DNA of 64,000 nucleotides from Ferruginibacter sp. HRS2-29 (GCF_024343615.1 NZ_RJUB01000010.1:1-64000), one strand, 5' to 3'; shown: positions 52,257-61,875, counted from the first letter of the stretch. Numbers and translations: made by a program. The notes: generated from the sequence alone by a model not told the origin.

Positions 52257-53465
52257 ATGAAAAAAGTAACACAGATATTCTTCGCAGCAACGCTCAGCCT
52301 GGCAATCGTCTCGTGCGGCGGTAGTAAAAAGGAGGGCAATGCGGCATTGAATGACAAGAAAGCAAAGCTGGCAAAACTGAAAGCCAATAAAGAAAAAGAC
52401 GACCAGGAAATATTGAAACTGCAGGAAGAAATATCCAAACTGGATACCAGCAGCAGCAATCCTGACAAGATAAAGCTGGTAGCAACGGCGCCGATCGTTC
52501 GCCAGGATTTCAATCACTACATCGAACTGCAGGGTAAAGTAGATGCGGAAAATATTTCCTACATCGCTCCGCAGGGGCAACCTGGAATTGTAAAGCAGCT
52601 TTTTGTAAAACAAGGAGATCGTGTAAGCAAAGGCCAGCTTTTGCTGAGGCTGGATAATTCACTTTCAGTACAAGGAATTACCAGCGCAAAGCAGCAGGCA
52701 TCGGCATTGCAGGCGCAGCTGGCATTGGCTAAAACAACTTACCAGCGTTATCAGAACCTTTGGAACCAGGGGATCGGTTCGCAGGTGCAGCTGCTGCAAT
52801 ACCAGACCAATGTATCCGCACTCGAAAGCCAGCTGGCAGGGGCCAATGCAGGCATCAGGCAGGCACAGGCGCAGGCCAATACCGCCAATGTATACAGCGA
52901 TGTAAGTGGTGTGGCCGATGTGGTAAACATCCGTGTGGGAGAAATTTTTTCCGGGTCAACCGCTAATGGTCCGCAGATAAAGATCGTAAACAATTCTCAG
53001 CTGAAAGTAGTGGGCAACATTCCTGAAAATTATCTGGGAAGTGTACAGAAAGGAACAGATGTAGCGGTGTTGTTGCCAGATCTTGGCAAAACCATCAACA
53101 CCAAAGTAAGTTTCCTGGGTGCCTCGATCGATGCGATCAACCGCGGTTTTGTAGTAGAAGCCAAACTTCCTACCGATGCGGCTTTCAGGCCAAACCAGAT
53201 CGCTACGATCAAGATTAATGATTACAGTTCAAAAAATACCATCGTTGTTCCGCTGAATACTTTGCAGAATGACGAGAAAGGAAAATTCGTAATGGTCGCT
53301 TCCACCGATAATGGCAAACTTACAGCGCACAAGCGCCCGGTTACCATCGGCAAGCTCAATGGCGATCAGCTGGAGATCACATCAGGATTGAAAGAAGGCG
53401 ATATACTGGTAACAGAAGGTTTCGCCAGCATTTACGAAGGACAGGTATTAACCACAGGTAAATAG
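52257..53465 (+). CDS. RND efflux periplasmic adaptor lipoprotein
   Basis: A 402-residue membrane-fusion protein; ATG 52257 gives a lipobox (LAIVSCGG, Cys20). A Lys/Glu-rich coiled coil (about 30-70) precedes the lipoyl-like domain (IAPQGQPGIVKQLFVKQGDRVSKGQLLLRLD, read in parts), the alpha-hairpin (AKQQASALQAQLALAKTTYQRYQNLWNQG as two helices), and beta-barrel and membrane-proximal domains (VVPLNTLQNDEKGKFVMVA). The extra N-terminal charged helix is unusual. It links the pump to the TolC-like duct. Confidence 0.92.
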   Translation: MKKVTQIFFAATLSLAIVSCGGSKKEGNAALNDKKAKLAKLKANKEKDDQEILKLQEEISKLDTSSSNPDKIKLVATAPIVRQDFNHYIELQGKVDAENISYIAPQGQPGIVKQLFVKQGDRVSKGQLLLRLDNSLSVQGITSAKQQASALQAQLALAKTTYQRYQNLWNQGIGSQVQLLQYQTNVSALESQLAGANAGIRQAQAQANTANVYSDVSGVADVVNIRVGEIFSGSTANGPQIKIVNNSQLKVVGNIPENYLGSVQKGTDVAVLLPDLGKTINTKVSFLGASIDAINRGFVVEAKLPTDAAFRPNQIATIKINDYSSKNTIVVPLNTLQNDEKGKFVMVASTDNGKLTAHKRPVTIGKLNGDQLEITSGLKEGDILVTEGFASIYEGQVLTTGK

Positions 53466-53572
53466 TTATAAGTGATAAGTTATAAGTGATAAGTTCTGAG
53501 TTTTTATATTCAACTTATTCACCCATTGACCCATTCACTCATTGACTACTCATAAACTCATAACTTATAACT
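53464..53572. repeat. Palindromic repeat region within the efflux operon
   Basis: AGTTATAAG at 53464-53472 with direct copies (AGTGATAAGTTATAAGTGATAAG) faces CTTATAACT at 53564-53572, enclosing CCATTGACCCATTCACTCATTGAC repeats. The 112-bp gap sits between adaptor and permease and may lower permease expression or stabilise upstream mRNA. Confidence 0.65.
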
Positions 53573-53577
53573 CGAAA

Positions 53578-56500
53578 ATGAGCGCATTAGAAAGTAAACA
53601 AGAAAAATTCAAGGAGTTTAAACCTACTTCGTGGAGCGTAGGCAATAAAACATCGATCTACCTGATCATGCTGATTGTTTCCCTCATGGGATTATTTCAG
53701 TTCCTGACATTGCCAAAAGAGCAGTTTCCGGATATCGTGATCCCTACGATCTATGTTCAGACTATTTACTTCGGTAACTCACCAAAAGATATAGAAAACC
53801 TGGTAACGAGGCCGATCGAGAAACAGATCAAAGGTATTACAGGGGCAAAGATCAAAAAATTCACCAGTACCTCACAGCAGGATTATTCCGCTATCATCGT
53901 AGAGTTTGATACGGATGTAAAAACCGAAGTGGCGCTGCAAAAGGTGAAGGACGCGATGGATAAGGCCAAGCAGGATCTTCCTACCGACCTTACCGAAGAA
54001 CCTACAGCGCTTGAGGTGAACCTCAGCGATCAGCCGATCATGTATGTGAACCTGAGCGGTGATTATGAAATGGCAAAGCTGAAAAAATTTGCCGATGATA
54101 TGAAAGACAAGCTGGAAGAAATTCCGCAGATCAACCGCATCGATATCGTGGGTGCTCCTGAAAGGGAGTTCCAGATCAATGTGGATAATTACCGTATGCA
54201 GACTGCCGGTGTCACATTCGATGATATCAGCAATGCAGTGGCGAGGGAAAATATGGATATTTCAGGCGGCCTGCTGGACGTGGGTTCCATGAAACGTAAC
54301 CTTCAGCTGAAAGGCCAGTTCCATACCGCATTCGACATTGAAAAAGTGATCATCAGGAATACCGGAGGCGCACCGATCTATTTGAAAGATATCGCGGTAG
54401 TAAAAGATACTACCAAGGATGCCGAAAGTTTTGCCCGCCTGGATGGTAAGAATGTGGTAACGCTGAACATTATCAAGCGAAGCGGTGAAAACCTGATCGA
54501 AACCAGTGAAGCGGTGAATAAAGTGGTGAAAGAAAATGAGGGGGTGATCTATCCGAGCAATCTGAAAGCAGTGATCACCGGTGATCAGAGTGTGCAGACA
54601 AAAGCATCATTCAATGAGCTGGTTACTTCCATCATCATCGGGTTCATCCTCGTACTTATTGTACTGATGTTCTTCATGGGGGTCACCAATGCATTCTTTG
54701 TGGCATTGAGTGTTCCGCTGAGTATGTTCGTGGCATTCGTATTCCTCCCGGGTGCAGATCTCATTATAGGCACGCATGTAACCCTGAACTTCATCGTGCT
54801 CTTCGCACTGCTGTTCGGGCTGGGTATCATCGTGGATGACGCGATTGTGGTGATTGAGAATACGCATAGGATATTTACCGAAGGAAAAGGAAACCTGTCG
54901 ACGGAGAAAGCCACGAAGATGGCAGCGGGTGAGGTTTTCATTCCGGTACTGGCGGGTACTATCACCACGCTGGCTCCATTCTTCCCGTTGTTGTTCTGGC
55001 CGGGTATCATCGGGCGTTTCATGGTGTACCTGCCTACAATGCTCATCTTTACACTGGCAGCATCATTAATAGTGGCGTTTATCATGAACCCGATCTTCGC
55101 GGTAGATTTCATGAACCATCCCGAAGGAAAAAAAGAGCCGAAATCGGCCATATTCAAAAAACCGATCTTATGGATAGTGATAGGTTTAGGTATTTTGCTC
55201 GATGTACTGGGCACCCCTTTCCTTGGTAACCTGCTTATATTCTTCATGATATTGGTCGTGTTCAATAAATATGTACTGGATGACGCAATACATGGTTTCC
55301 AGAACAGGGTATTGCCATGGATCATGAGCCATTACGAAAATCTGTTGAAATGGTCACTTAAGGGCTGGAGGCCTGTCCATCTTTTGCTGGGCACTGTAGG
55401 CTTGCTTATACTGTCGGTATTCATATTCGGTGCATCCGTTAACTCAGGCAGGGTAGGTATCGCATTTTTCCCTAAAGGCGATCCTAACCAGATATATGTA
55501 TACCTGAAATTACCCGTAGGAACAAGTGTGGAATATACCGATTCGGTAACAAGGACACTCGAAGTGAAAGTGAATAAGGTATTGGGTATCGATAATGCAA
55601 AGAATGTAAAGAATCCGATTGTGGAAAGTGTGATCAGCAATGTGGCCATCGGCGCGAGCGATCCATCTGCAGGTGACAGGAGTACAAGAAGTGAGCTGGG
55701 AAGGATACAGGTATCTTTTGTGGAATACGAAAAACGCCACGGAAAAAGTACCAGGCCATATCTCGATGAGATACGTGCCGCGGTAGGTGGTATTCCCGGC
55801 GCTGAGATAAGTGTTGACCAGGAAAGTAGCGGTCCGCCAACAGATCCTCCAATCAATATCGAAATCGCGAGTGAGGATTTTGATAACCTGGTAAAGACTG
55901 CAGTTAATCTTAAGAATTATCTTGATAGCATACAGGTGCCGGGTGTGGAAGAATTGAAGATGGATGTGGATCTGAATAACCCGGAGATCACGTTGACTGT
56001 AGATCGCGACCGTGCATTGATCGAAGGTGTTTCGTCTGCACAGATCGGTATGGAAATACGTACGGCATTGTTCGGTAAAGAAGTGTCGAAGATCAAGGAA
56101 GGAAAAGATGAATACAAGATCCAGTTACGTAATAATGAACTGCAACGTAAGAACCTCTCCGAACTGCTGAACATGCGTATTTCTTTCAGGGATATGGCAG
56201 CAGGCGGTGCGGTGAAAAATATCCCGATCAGTTCGCTGGTATCGGTAGAGCCAACAAGCACTTTCGGTAGCGTTAAGCGTAAAAATCAGAAAAGGTTGAT
56301 CACGCTTCGCTCGAATGTATTGACCACACAGGGTTTCAATGCTACAGCAGTGAACCAGGTGATTGCCGGACATATCGCTTCATTTACTAAAAAAGGCGAA
56401 GGTGTTACCATCAAGCAAACGGGTGAAGGAGAACAACAGGCTGAAACTGGAGCTTTTCTGGCAAAAGCATTGGTAATTGCCCTTGCGTTGATATTGCTGA

Positions 56501-57228
56501 CACTTGTGCTGCAGTTCAATTCGCTGAGCAAGTCTATCATCATCCTCACGGAGATCATATTCAGCGTGATCGGGGTATTACTCGGCTTCTCCATATTTGG
56601 TATGGAAGCCTCGGTACTCATGACCGGACTTGGTGTTGTTGGTCTGGCTGGTATCGTGGTGAAAAATGGTATCCTGGTGATCGAATTTGCTGAAGAGCTC
56701 CGCCATCGCGGGATGAAGACAAGGGAAGCAGTGATAGAAGCAGGTAAAACACGTATTATCCCCGTATTGCTGACGGCTTTGGCAGCGATCCTGGCGTTCA
56801 TTCCGATAGCAGTTGGTTTCAACATCAACTTCGTAACGTTGTTCTCCGAACTCAATCCGCACATCTTCTTCGGTGGTGATAACGTAGCCTTTTGGAAACC
56901 ATTGAGCTGGACGATCATCTTCGGGCTGGCATTCGCCTTCTTTATGACCCTGATCATCGTACCGGCGATGTACCTGATAGCTGAAAGGCTTCGCAGGCCC
57001 ATGCGCAGGATGTATGGCGGCAAATGGATATCCTTCGGGTTCCTGTTGTTCCCGGGCGTTGCTATCGCTAATGCAATGAATGGAGGGCCGACTGTGGTAA
57101 CCTTCCTGTTATTCTTAGGGTTCCCTATGCTAATGATCTACACTGCGGTTAAACACAGAATGGAAGTAGCCAAAAGAAAAAGAAGACTTAAAGACGCTCC
57201 GGTGGCACATACCGGCAGCTGGTTATAA
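53578..57228 (+). CDS. RND multidrug efflux permease with extra membrane segments
   Basis: A 1216-residue AcrB/HAE1-like inner-membrane pump; ATG 53578 preferred. Proton-relay Asp-Asp is present in IIVDDAIVVIENTHRIF (AcrB TM4), and the two large periplasmic loops and TM pattern follow the family. It is about 170 residues longer than AcrB. There is an inserted hydrophobic pair (about 535-580, LWIVIGLGILLDVLG and LLIFFMILVVFNKYV) and an added C-terminal pair (about 1155-1200, FGFLLFPGVAIANAM and VVTFLLFLGFPMLMIYTAV). Sixteen or so membrane helices rather than twelve are predicted. It exports hydrophobic compounds with the adaptor and TolC-like protein. Confidence 0.93.
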   Translation: MSALESKQEKFKEFKPTSWSVGNKTSIYLIMLIVSLMGLFQFLTLPKEQFPDIVIPTIYVQTIYFGNSPKDIENLVTRPIEKQIKGITGAKIKKFTSTSQQDYSAIIVEFDTDVKTEVALQKVKDAMDKAKQDLPTDLTEEPTALEVNLSDQPIMYVNLSGDYEMAKLKKFADDMKDKLEEIPQINRIDIVGAPEREFQINVDNYRMQTAGVTFDDISNAVARENMDISGGLLDVGSMKRNLQLKGQFHTAFDIEKVIIRNTGGAPIYLKDIAVVKDTTKDAESFARLDGKNVVTLNIIKRSGENLIETSEAVNKVVKENEGVIYPSNLKAVITGDQSVQTKASFNELVTSIIIGFILVLIVLMFFMGVTNAFFVALSVPLSMFVAFVFLPGADLIIGTHVTLNFIVLFALLFGLGIIVDDAIVVIENTHRIFTEGKGNLSTEKATKMAAGEVFIPVLAGTITTLAPFFPLLFWPGIIGRFMVYLPTMLIFTLAASLIVAFIMNPIFAVDFMNHPEGKKEPKSAIFKKPILWIVIGLGILLDVLGTPFLGNLLIFFMILVVFNKYVLDDAIHGFQNRVLPWIMSHYENLLKWSLKGWRPVHLLLGTVGLLILSVFIFGASVNSGRVGIAFFPKGDPNQIYVYLKLPVGTSVEYTDSVTRTLEVKVNKVLGIDNAKNVKNPIVESVISNVAIGASDPSAGDRSTRSELGRIQVSFVEYEKRHGKSTRPYLDEIRAAVGGIPGAEISVDQESSGPPTDPPINIEIASEDFDNLVKTAVNLKNYLDSIQVPGVEELKMDVDLNNPEITLTVDRDRALIEGVSSAQIGMEIRTALFGKEVSKIKEGKDEYKIQLRNNELQRKNLSELLNMRISFRDMAAGGAVKNIPISSLVSVEPTSTFGSVKRKNQKRLITLRSNVLTTQGFNATAVNQVIAGHIASFTKKGEGVTIKQTGEGEQQAETGAFLAKALVIALALILLTLVLQFNSLSKSIIILTEIIFSVIGVLLGFSIFGMEASVLMTGLGVVGLAGIVVKNGILVIEFAEELRHRGMKTREAVIEAGKTRIIPVLLTALAAILAFIPIAVGFNINFVTLFSELNPHIFFGGDNVAFWKPLSWTIIFGLAFAFFMTLIIVPAMYLIAERLRRPMRRMYGGKWISFGFLLFPGVAIANAMNGGPTVVTFLLFLGFPMLMIYTAVKHRMEVAKRKRRLKDAPVAHTGSWL

Positions 57229-57272
57229 CCGATTTAAAGTTCGCTTTAAACCCAATATGGATTTTAATGTGT

Positions 57273-57303
57273 ATGCCCCGCGATTCTTCGCGGGGCATTT
57301 TTA
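57273..57303 (+). terminator. Terminator of the efflux operon
   Basis: ATGCCCCGCG (57273-57282) with CGCGGGGCAT (57289-57298), loop ATTCTT, then TTTTTA. It ends 45-75 bp after the permease stop. Confidence 0.85.
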
Positions 57304-57384
57304 TTTCAATAGCCCCGGGCTATTGATTAAAAAAACAGGATGGTTTTCTTTTTTGAAATAAATCATCTTCTCTTTTTATATTTG

Positions 57385-57831
57385 ATGATGCGCTTTATTT
57401 TTACCCTTGCAGCATTGCTGCTCACCTCCCTGTCATTTTCCCAAAGCCTCTAAGGCGAACGGAGAGGCTTCTATGATAATTATAGCCAAAATACCACACA
57501 CAAGATCATCCTGCATTTTACCTTAAATAAAGATCAGTCTTACACTGTTTACAGCTATACGCCGGATATCAAAGGCGATGGCACCGATAGCGTATCGGTA
57601 TGTACAGTCAGTTATAAAAAAACAGGCAGCAATAGTTTTCAATTGGAAGAAACTGCAGTAGTCAGGCCTGTTGGTGCCAAAGGCGGTTGCAGGCAACGAT
57701 TCGATCTGAAACTTATCACATACAGGAAAGAGCAGCTCGAAGGGTCGTGGAAGGCCGCAGATGGAGCGTGTAATTCGGGATTTGGTGTGATAAGGTTTAA
57801 AAGAACGGCCACTAAATCCGCAGCAAAATAA
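57385..57831 (+). pseudogene. Small exported protein interrupted by one in-frame stop
   Basis: From ATG 57385 the frame reads MMRFIFTLAALLLTSLSFSQ, a perfect signal peptide, then SL and TAA at 57451-57453, and continues in the same frame for 125 more codons (GERRGFYDNYSQNTTHK, SYTVYSYTPDIKGDG, FDLKLITYRKEQLEGSW) to TAA at 57829-57831. One base change from a Tyr codon (TAC or TAT) to TAA would explain it. Total length would be 148 residues. Family not recognised, possibly a small beta-barrel protein. A sequencing error is the alternative to a real nonsense mutation. Confidence 0.7.
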
Positions 57832-58024
57832 AATAATTTTCTGTTGTGAGAAAAGCTCTGATCATATTCCTGATGATACGAAACGAATACGGAATGGAGA
57901 TAGATATGGTTTTTACTTTACAAAGCAGAATGATCAATTAAAATTGCGTTCTGTTTATATGCGCTGACATCGTTTATTTAAATTCAATTCCCCGGCCAAA
58001 AGGAATTAAGAGTTATTTTTACGC
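57832..58024. other. Intergenic region with a possible gene remnant
   Basis: A stretch at about 57877-57966 translates to RNGDRYGFYFTKQNDQLKL ... VYMR followed by TGA with no start, in a protein-like style. It could be the tail of a decayed or duplicated gene. The preceding frames are closed. I see no other feature. Confidence 0.3.
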
Positions 58025-58843
58025 ATGCACATACAGGTTCACATTCCGGAGAATGCTTTATTGAAAGAATTCGTGGAATGTTTTTTTATCATCAGGCATG
58101 AAAGCAAAGATCCCCATCAGAAATTCCTGATACTGCCCAGCGTAGATACTTATTTGTCGGTATCGCTGAATACTGCCACACATATCGGGGACGACGATAC
58201 CATCATTACTGAAATGGTGAAGGAAAAAACAATGGATGTTTCGCTGCAGGCCGGGCTGAAAAAAGCATGCATATATGAATATCGCGGAACTGTAAAAGAG
58301 ATCTGTGTCCGTTTTAAACCACTCGGCGCCTGGTCTTTTTTGGAGATGAATGATGGCAATGAGTTCATTCCGGAGGCAGATTTTAAATCTGCCTTTCAAA
58401 AAATATTTTCAGAGAACGATGACGCCATACTTTTTAAAAATACAGAAGAATATCTCCTGAGCAGATATCGAAAATTTTATCATCCTTATTTGCCCGCGGT
58501 GATTAAAGAACTTGCCGCTACCGGCATCGATGTAAAAATAAACCTGGATGAGCTGTCGAAAAAATATGGCATCTCCCGCCAGACTATGACAAGCCAGTTC
58601 AATAAATACCTGAACCTTTCTCCTTCGCAATTCAGGCAGATAAGCCGTTTCCGTAAATTTATCGCGGCAAAGATTGCAGACCAGGCTGATTCGAATCTTA
58701 CAGACATCGTATACGATATCGGCTTCTTCGATCAGTCGCACCTTATCAAGTCTTTCCGGAAGTACAGTTTCCTTCATCCATTGGAATTTTTCAGGAAGAT
58801 CAACTTTTCCGATAATGGTAAAGTATTGCTCATCTGGCAATGA
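58025..58843 (+). CDS. AraC-family transcriptional regulator with DUF6597-like sensor
   Basis: A 272-residue protein. The N-terminal 140 residues resemble the DUF6597 cupin-like domain (FVECFFIIRHESKDPHQKFLILPSVDTYLS, and VRFKPLGAWSFL). The C-terminal AraC HTH (about 165-260) includes NLDELSKKYGISRQTMTSQFNKYL and NLTDIVYDIGFFDQSHLIKSFRKY. It may control the metalloprotease-like gene 75 bp downstream. Effector unknown. Confidence 0.87.
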   Translation: MHIQVHIPENALLKEFVECFFIIRHESKDPHQKFLILPSVDTYLSVSLNTATHIGDDDTIITEMVKEKTMDVSLQAGLKKACIYEYRGTVKEICVRFKPLGAWSFLEMNDGNEFIPEADFKSAFQKIFSENDDAILFKNTEEYLLSRYRKFYHPYLPAVIKELAATGIDVKINLDELSKKYGISRQTMTSQFNKYLNLSPSQFRQISRFRKFIAAKIADQADSNLTDIVYDIGFFDQSHLIKSFRKYSFLHPLEFFRKINFSDNGKVLLIWQ

Positions 58844-58881
58844 GCTTTACATTTTTACAATTTTAGATCCGTGCCTGTTTT

Positions 58882-58889
58882 TAGCTTTG
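58882..58889 (+). promoter_or_regulatory. Probable -7 box of the metalloprotease gene
   Basis: TAGCTTTG fits TAnnTTTG and lies about 30 bp before the ATG at 58919. Confidence 0.4.
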
Positions 58890-58918
58890 CGCCATAACAA
58901 ACCATTAAATTATCGCAC

Positions 58919-60250
58919 ATGCGTTTTCTGTTCCTTGTATTAGTTGCTTTTTGTTGCACCATGAATGTATCGGCCCAATCCGGCAAAAATGTGATCACTT
59001 CAGATATCGATAATTTCTGGAAGGCATATGATGTCATCATTTCTACCAAAGACAGCGCCGCTCAATACGATGCCATTCAGAAAATGTATATCGATAAAGG
59101 AACACCGGGTCTCAAAAGCATCATGGAGGAACGGCAGTATACGGCAAAATCCTATATAGATGCGATCAATAATTACCCGGCTTTCTGGAATTCAGTTCGA
59201 AAAAGCACTTATCGTTCGGAGCAGTTCGGGGAGTCGATTTCAGCAGAATTAGTCAAATTGAAAAAGCTATATCCCGGGTTGAAACCCGCAAATATTTATT
59301 TTACCATCGGCGCCCTGCGCACATCCGGCACTGTTGCCAACGGGCATGTATTGATAGGTGCCGAACTGGCCCTTACAGATTCAAATACCGTGGCATCGGA
59401 ATTTCCTGGAGCGATGTCCAAAAACAGGAGACGATATTTTGACTCCAATCCGGTCAATGATGTCGTATTGCTGAATGTTCACGAATACGTGCATACGCAG
59501 CAATATCCACCGGTTGATAATTTATTGTCTTATTGTGTCCGGGAAGGAGTGGCAGAATTTGTTTCAGTAAAAGCAACGGGTAAGCCTTCATCAACTCCTG
59601 CTATTGCATTTGGTAAAAAAAATACTAAAGCTGTCAGGGCAAAGTTTGAAGCCGATATGTTCAGCCTTTACAAACGGGATGAATGGTTGTGGAGCGATGC
59701 CCCCAATAAATTTGATGTACGTGATCTTGGATATTACATCGGGTATGCCATCTGCGAAAAGTATTATCAGCGTGCTGCCGATAAATCCAAAGCCATTAAA
59801 GAAATGATCGAACTTGATTATTCCAATGAAAATGCGTTTGGGAAATTTGTGGAATCAAGCGGTTATCTTTCTGCCAGCCTTGATAAGTTGTATAATAAGT
59901 TTCAAAAGGCACGTCCCGTTGCTACAGGAGTGAAAGAATTCAGAAACGGAAGCCAGGATGTAGATCCGGCGCTGACTTTCATCACCGTTCGTTTTTCCCA
60001 AAAGATGGATACACGCTTTCGCTCTACCGGCTTAGGCGCTTTAGGAAAAGACCATTTCCCCAAGGTATCTGCTATAAAATTCTCGGCAGATGGTATGTCG
60101 GTAACATACGAAGTGAAGCTGGAACCCGGGAAAGAATATCAGCTGATACTGGAGAACGGTTACAGGTCTGTTGATGCGTTGCAACTGAAGCAATATGAAG
60201 TTCATTTCAAAACTTCAGGAACACCGCTTACTGCAAACCAGGTGAATTAA
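58919..60250 (+). CDS. Exported gluzincin-like metalloprotease with Ig-like tail
   Basis: A 443-residue protein with signal peptide (LVLVAFCCTMNVSAQ). The catalytic region reads LLNVHEYVHTQQYP, giving zinc ligands His188 and His192 with Glu189 as base, and REGVAEFVS 20 residues on supplies the third ligand (Glu209 or Glu213), as in DUF2268-type gluzincins. Residues 345-435 form an Ig-like or SbsA-like module (FITVRFSQKMD, EPGKEYQLILENGYRS). It is likely a periplasmic or surface peptidase. Substrate unknown. Confidence 0.85.
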   Translation: MRFLFLVLVAFCCTMNVSAQSGKNVITSDIDNFWKAYDVIISTKDSAAQYDAIQKMYIDKGTPGLKSIMEERQYTAKSYIDAINNYPAFWNSVRKSTYRSEQFGESISAELVKLKKLYPGLKPANIYFTIGALRTSGTVANGHVLIGAELALTDSNTVASEFPGAMSKNRRRYFDSNPVNDVVLLNVHEYVHTQQYPPVDNLLSYCVREGVAEFVSVKATGKPSSTPAIAFGKKNTKAVRAKFEADMFSLYKRDEWLWSDAPNKFDVRDLGYYIGYAICEKYYQRAADKSKAIKEMIELDYSNENAFGKFVESSGYLSASLDKLYNKFQKARPVATGVKEFRNGSQDVDPALTFITVRFSQKMDTRFRSTGLGALGKDHFPKVSAIKFSADGMSVTYEVKLEPGKEYQLILENGYRSVDALQLKQYEVHFKTSGTPLTANQVN

Positions 60251-60330
60251 AAAAGCGAAGATTTATTTAGTCTGCATTTATCACTGCAGTATTTTACTTG
60301 GTCCCACACCTTCGCCCATTTTTTCGCCAG

Positions 60331-61875
60331 CTAAACGTCCTGTTGCACACCGGACAAATTTTTTGCGGCAGATCCGATTTTTTCTTTTGTTTCATTGTTG
60401 CAGATCTGATTTTTTAGGAATATTTCTGCACGGTTAAGATGGGCTTTTCTTTTTTCTTCGGTCATCTTATCAAAGGTTTTTATCAGCATGCCCAGCCGCT
60501 GATTTTTCGCCAGCAGGTCGCGGTGAACGTGTATGAAGCGCCAGAACAATCCGTCCCATATCTCCGACCATTCGCCTTTTTTGTGGTCGCTCATTTTCAG
60601 GAGGTAGTTGCTGCCGCTGATGTAAGGCTTGGTCGTCATCAGGCCGCCATCGGCAAACTGCGTCATTCCGTAGGTGTTGGGTACCATCACCCAATCGTAG
60701 GAATCAATGAAGAGTTCCATGAACCAACGGTATACATCATCCGGGTCAAACTCGCAGAGCAACATGAAATTTCCCAGTACCATCAACCTTTCTATATGAT
60801 GGCAATAACCGGTCTTTAAAACTTTTCGGATCACATCATCGAGCGGCACAATGCCTGTTTCGGCTTTCCAGAAACTTGCCGGAATTTTTCGCTCAAATCC
60901 CCAGAAATTTCTTGTGCGCTGTTTTACCGATTCTCTCTCGTATACGATCCTGATATATTCGCGCCAGCCCATTATCTGCCGCAGAAATCCTTCGAGCGAA
61001 TTTAAAGGCACGAGGTTTTTTTCAGCAAATTCAATGGATTTGTCTATGACATATTGCGGCGTAAGCAAACCGGTATTCAGCATCGGGCTCAGGCCGGAGT
61101 GATACAAAAAATGTTCGTTGGAAACGATCGCATCTTCATACACGCCGAACTTTTCAAACCTTTTTTCGAAAAAATCCTGTAGCCACAATGCTGCATCTTC
61201 GGGATTGACGGGATAGAAAAAGTGATCCGTTTCACCATAATTTCCAGGGAAATATTTTTTTACATAATCTTTCGCTTCTGTTACAAATTTATTTTCGGCG
61301 GGAGTATACAACCGTGGTAACAGTTCTCCCTTCGGCATTTTTTCGCGGTTATAATGATCGTAACTCCATTCGCCACCTGCCGGCTGAAGTTTATCGTCTA
61401 CCAGTATTTTACGGGTCTTTCGCTGATCGATGTAAAAAGCTGTTTGGAAATAAGAACGTTTCTTGTCGAAATATTTATTCGCGGATATCATATCATTCAA
61501 AAAATATCCGGTGTCATATTTTGTAGCCCTGATATGATGAAGCGTACATTTCCGGGTGATCCTTTTTTGCAGCCAGTCATCAACCGGATCGATGTAAGCA
61601 ATTTCTTTGTAGCCTTCGGCAGCCAGCCAGCCCAGTAGTTTCCTTATATCACAACGTTCATCCGTCGATTCGATATACCGTACTCCATGGCCAGTTTCCC
61701 GCAGGTAACTTTCATAAGTTTTCATGGAAGCACGGTGCAGCATTATTTTCTGTTGATGAAAATTGTATTGCCGGAAGAAAAGAAATTCCTCCACCAGAAT
61801 AACCTGTGTGCCGGGTTGCAGCCATTTATTCGGATAAAATAACTGGTGCGGAAAAATGATAAATTGGAGTCGCAT
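60331..61875 (-). CDS. Cryptochrome/photolyase family protein (FeS-BCP-like)
   Basis: A 514-residue protein; start at MRLQFI (61875) rather than an upstream Met. Residues 1-200 are the deoxyribodipyrimidine photolyase-related domain (FPHQLFYPN, GVRYIE), and 200-480 the FAD-binding helical domain (IMGWREYIR, HHIERLMVLGNFMLL, WVMVPNTYGMTQFADGG, TKPYISGSNYL). This is the prokaryotic (6-4) photolyase/CryB layout. The bacterial Fe-S cluster ligands normally following KMSD as closely spaced Cys are replaced by HKKGEWSEIWDG, so the cluster is probably absent. DNA repair or light sensing is open. Confidence 0.88.
   Translation of the reverse strand: MRLQFIIFPHQLFYPNKWLQPGTQVILVEEFLFFRQYNFHQQKIMLHRASMKTYESYLRETGHGVRYIESTDERCDIRKLLGWLAAEGYKEIAYIDPVDDWLQKRITRKCTLHHIRATKYDTGYFLNDMISANKYFDKKRSYFQTAFYIDQRKTRKILVDDKLQPAGGEWSYDHYNREKMPKGELLPRLYTPAENKFVTEAKDYVKKYFPGNYGETDHFFYPVNPEDAALWLQDFFEKRFEKFGVYEDAIVSNEHFLYHSGLSPMLNTGLLTPQYVIDKSIEFAEKNLVPLNSLEGFLRQIMGWREYIRIVYERESVKQRTRNFWGFERKIPASFWKAETGIVPLDDVIRKVLKTGYCHHIERLMVLGNFMLLCEFDPDDVYRWFMELFIDSYDWVMVPNTYGMTQFADGGLMTTKPYISGSNYLLKMSDHKKGEWSEIWDGLFWRFIHVHRDLLAKNQRLGMLIKTFDKMTEEKRKAHLNRAEIFLKNQICNNETKEKIGSAAKNLSGVQQDV

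Noticed and set aside
54585..55325. Minus-strand 246-residue frame
   Set aside because: Antisense shadow of the RND permease, rich in Ser/Thr/Asn/Met without any motif.
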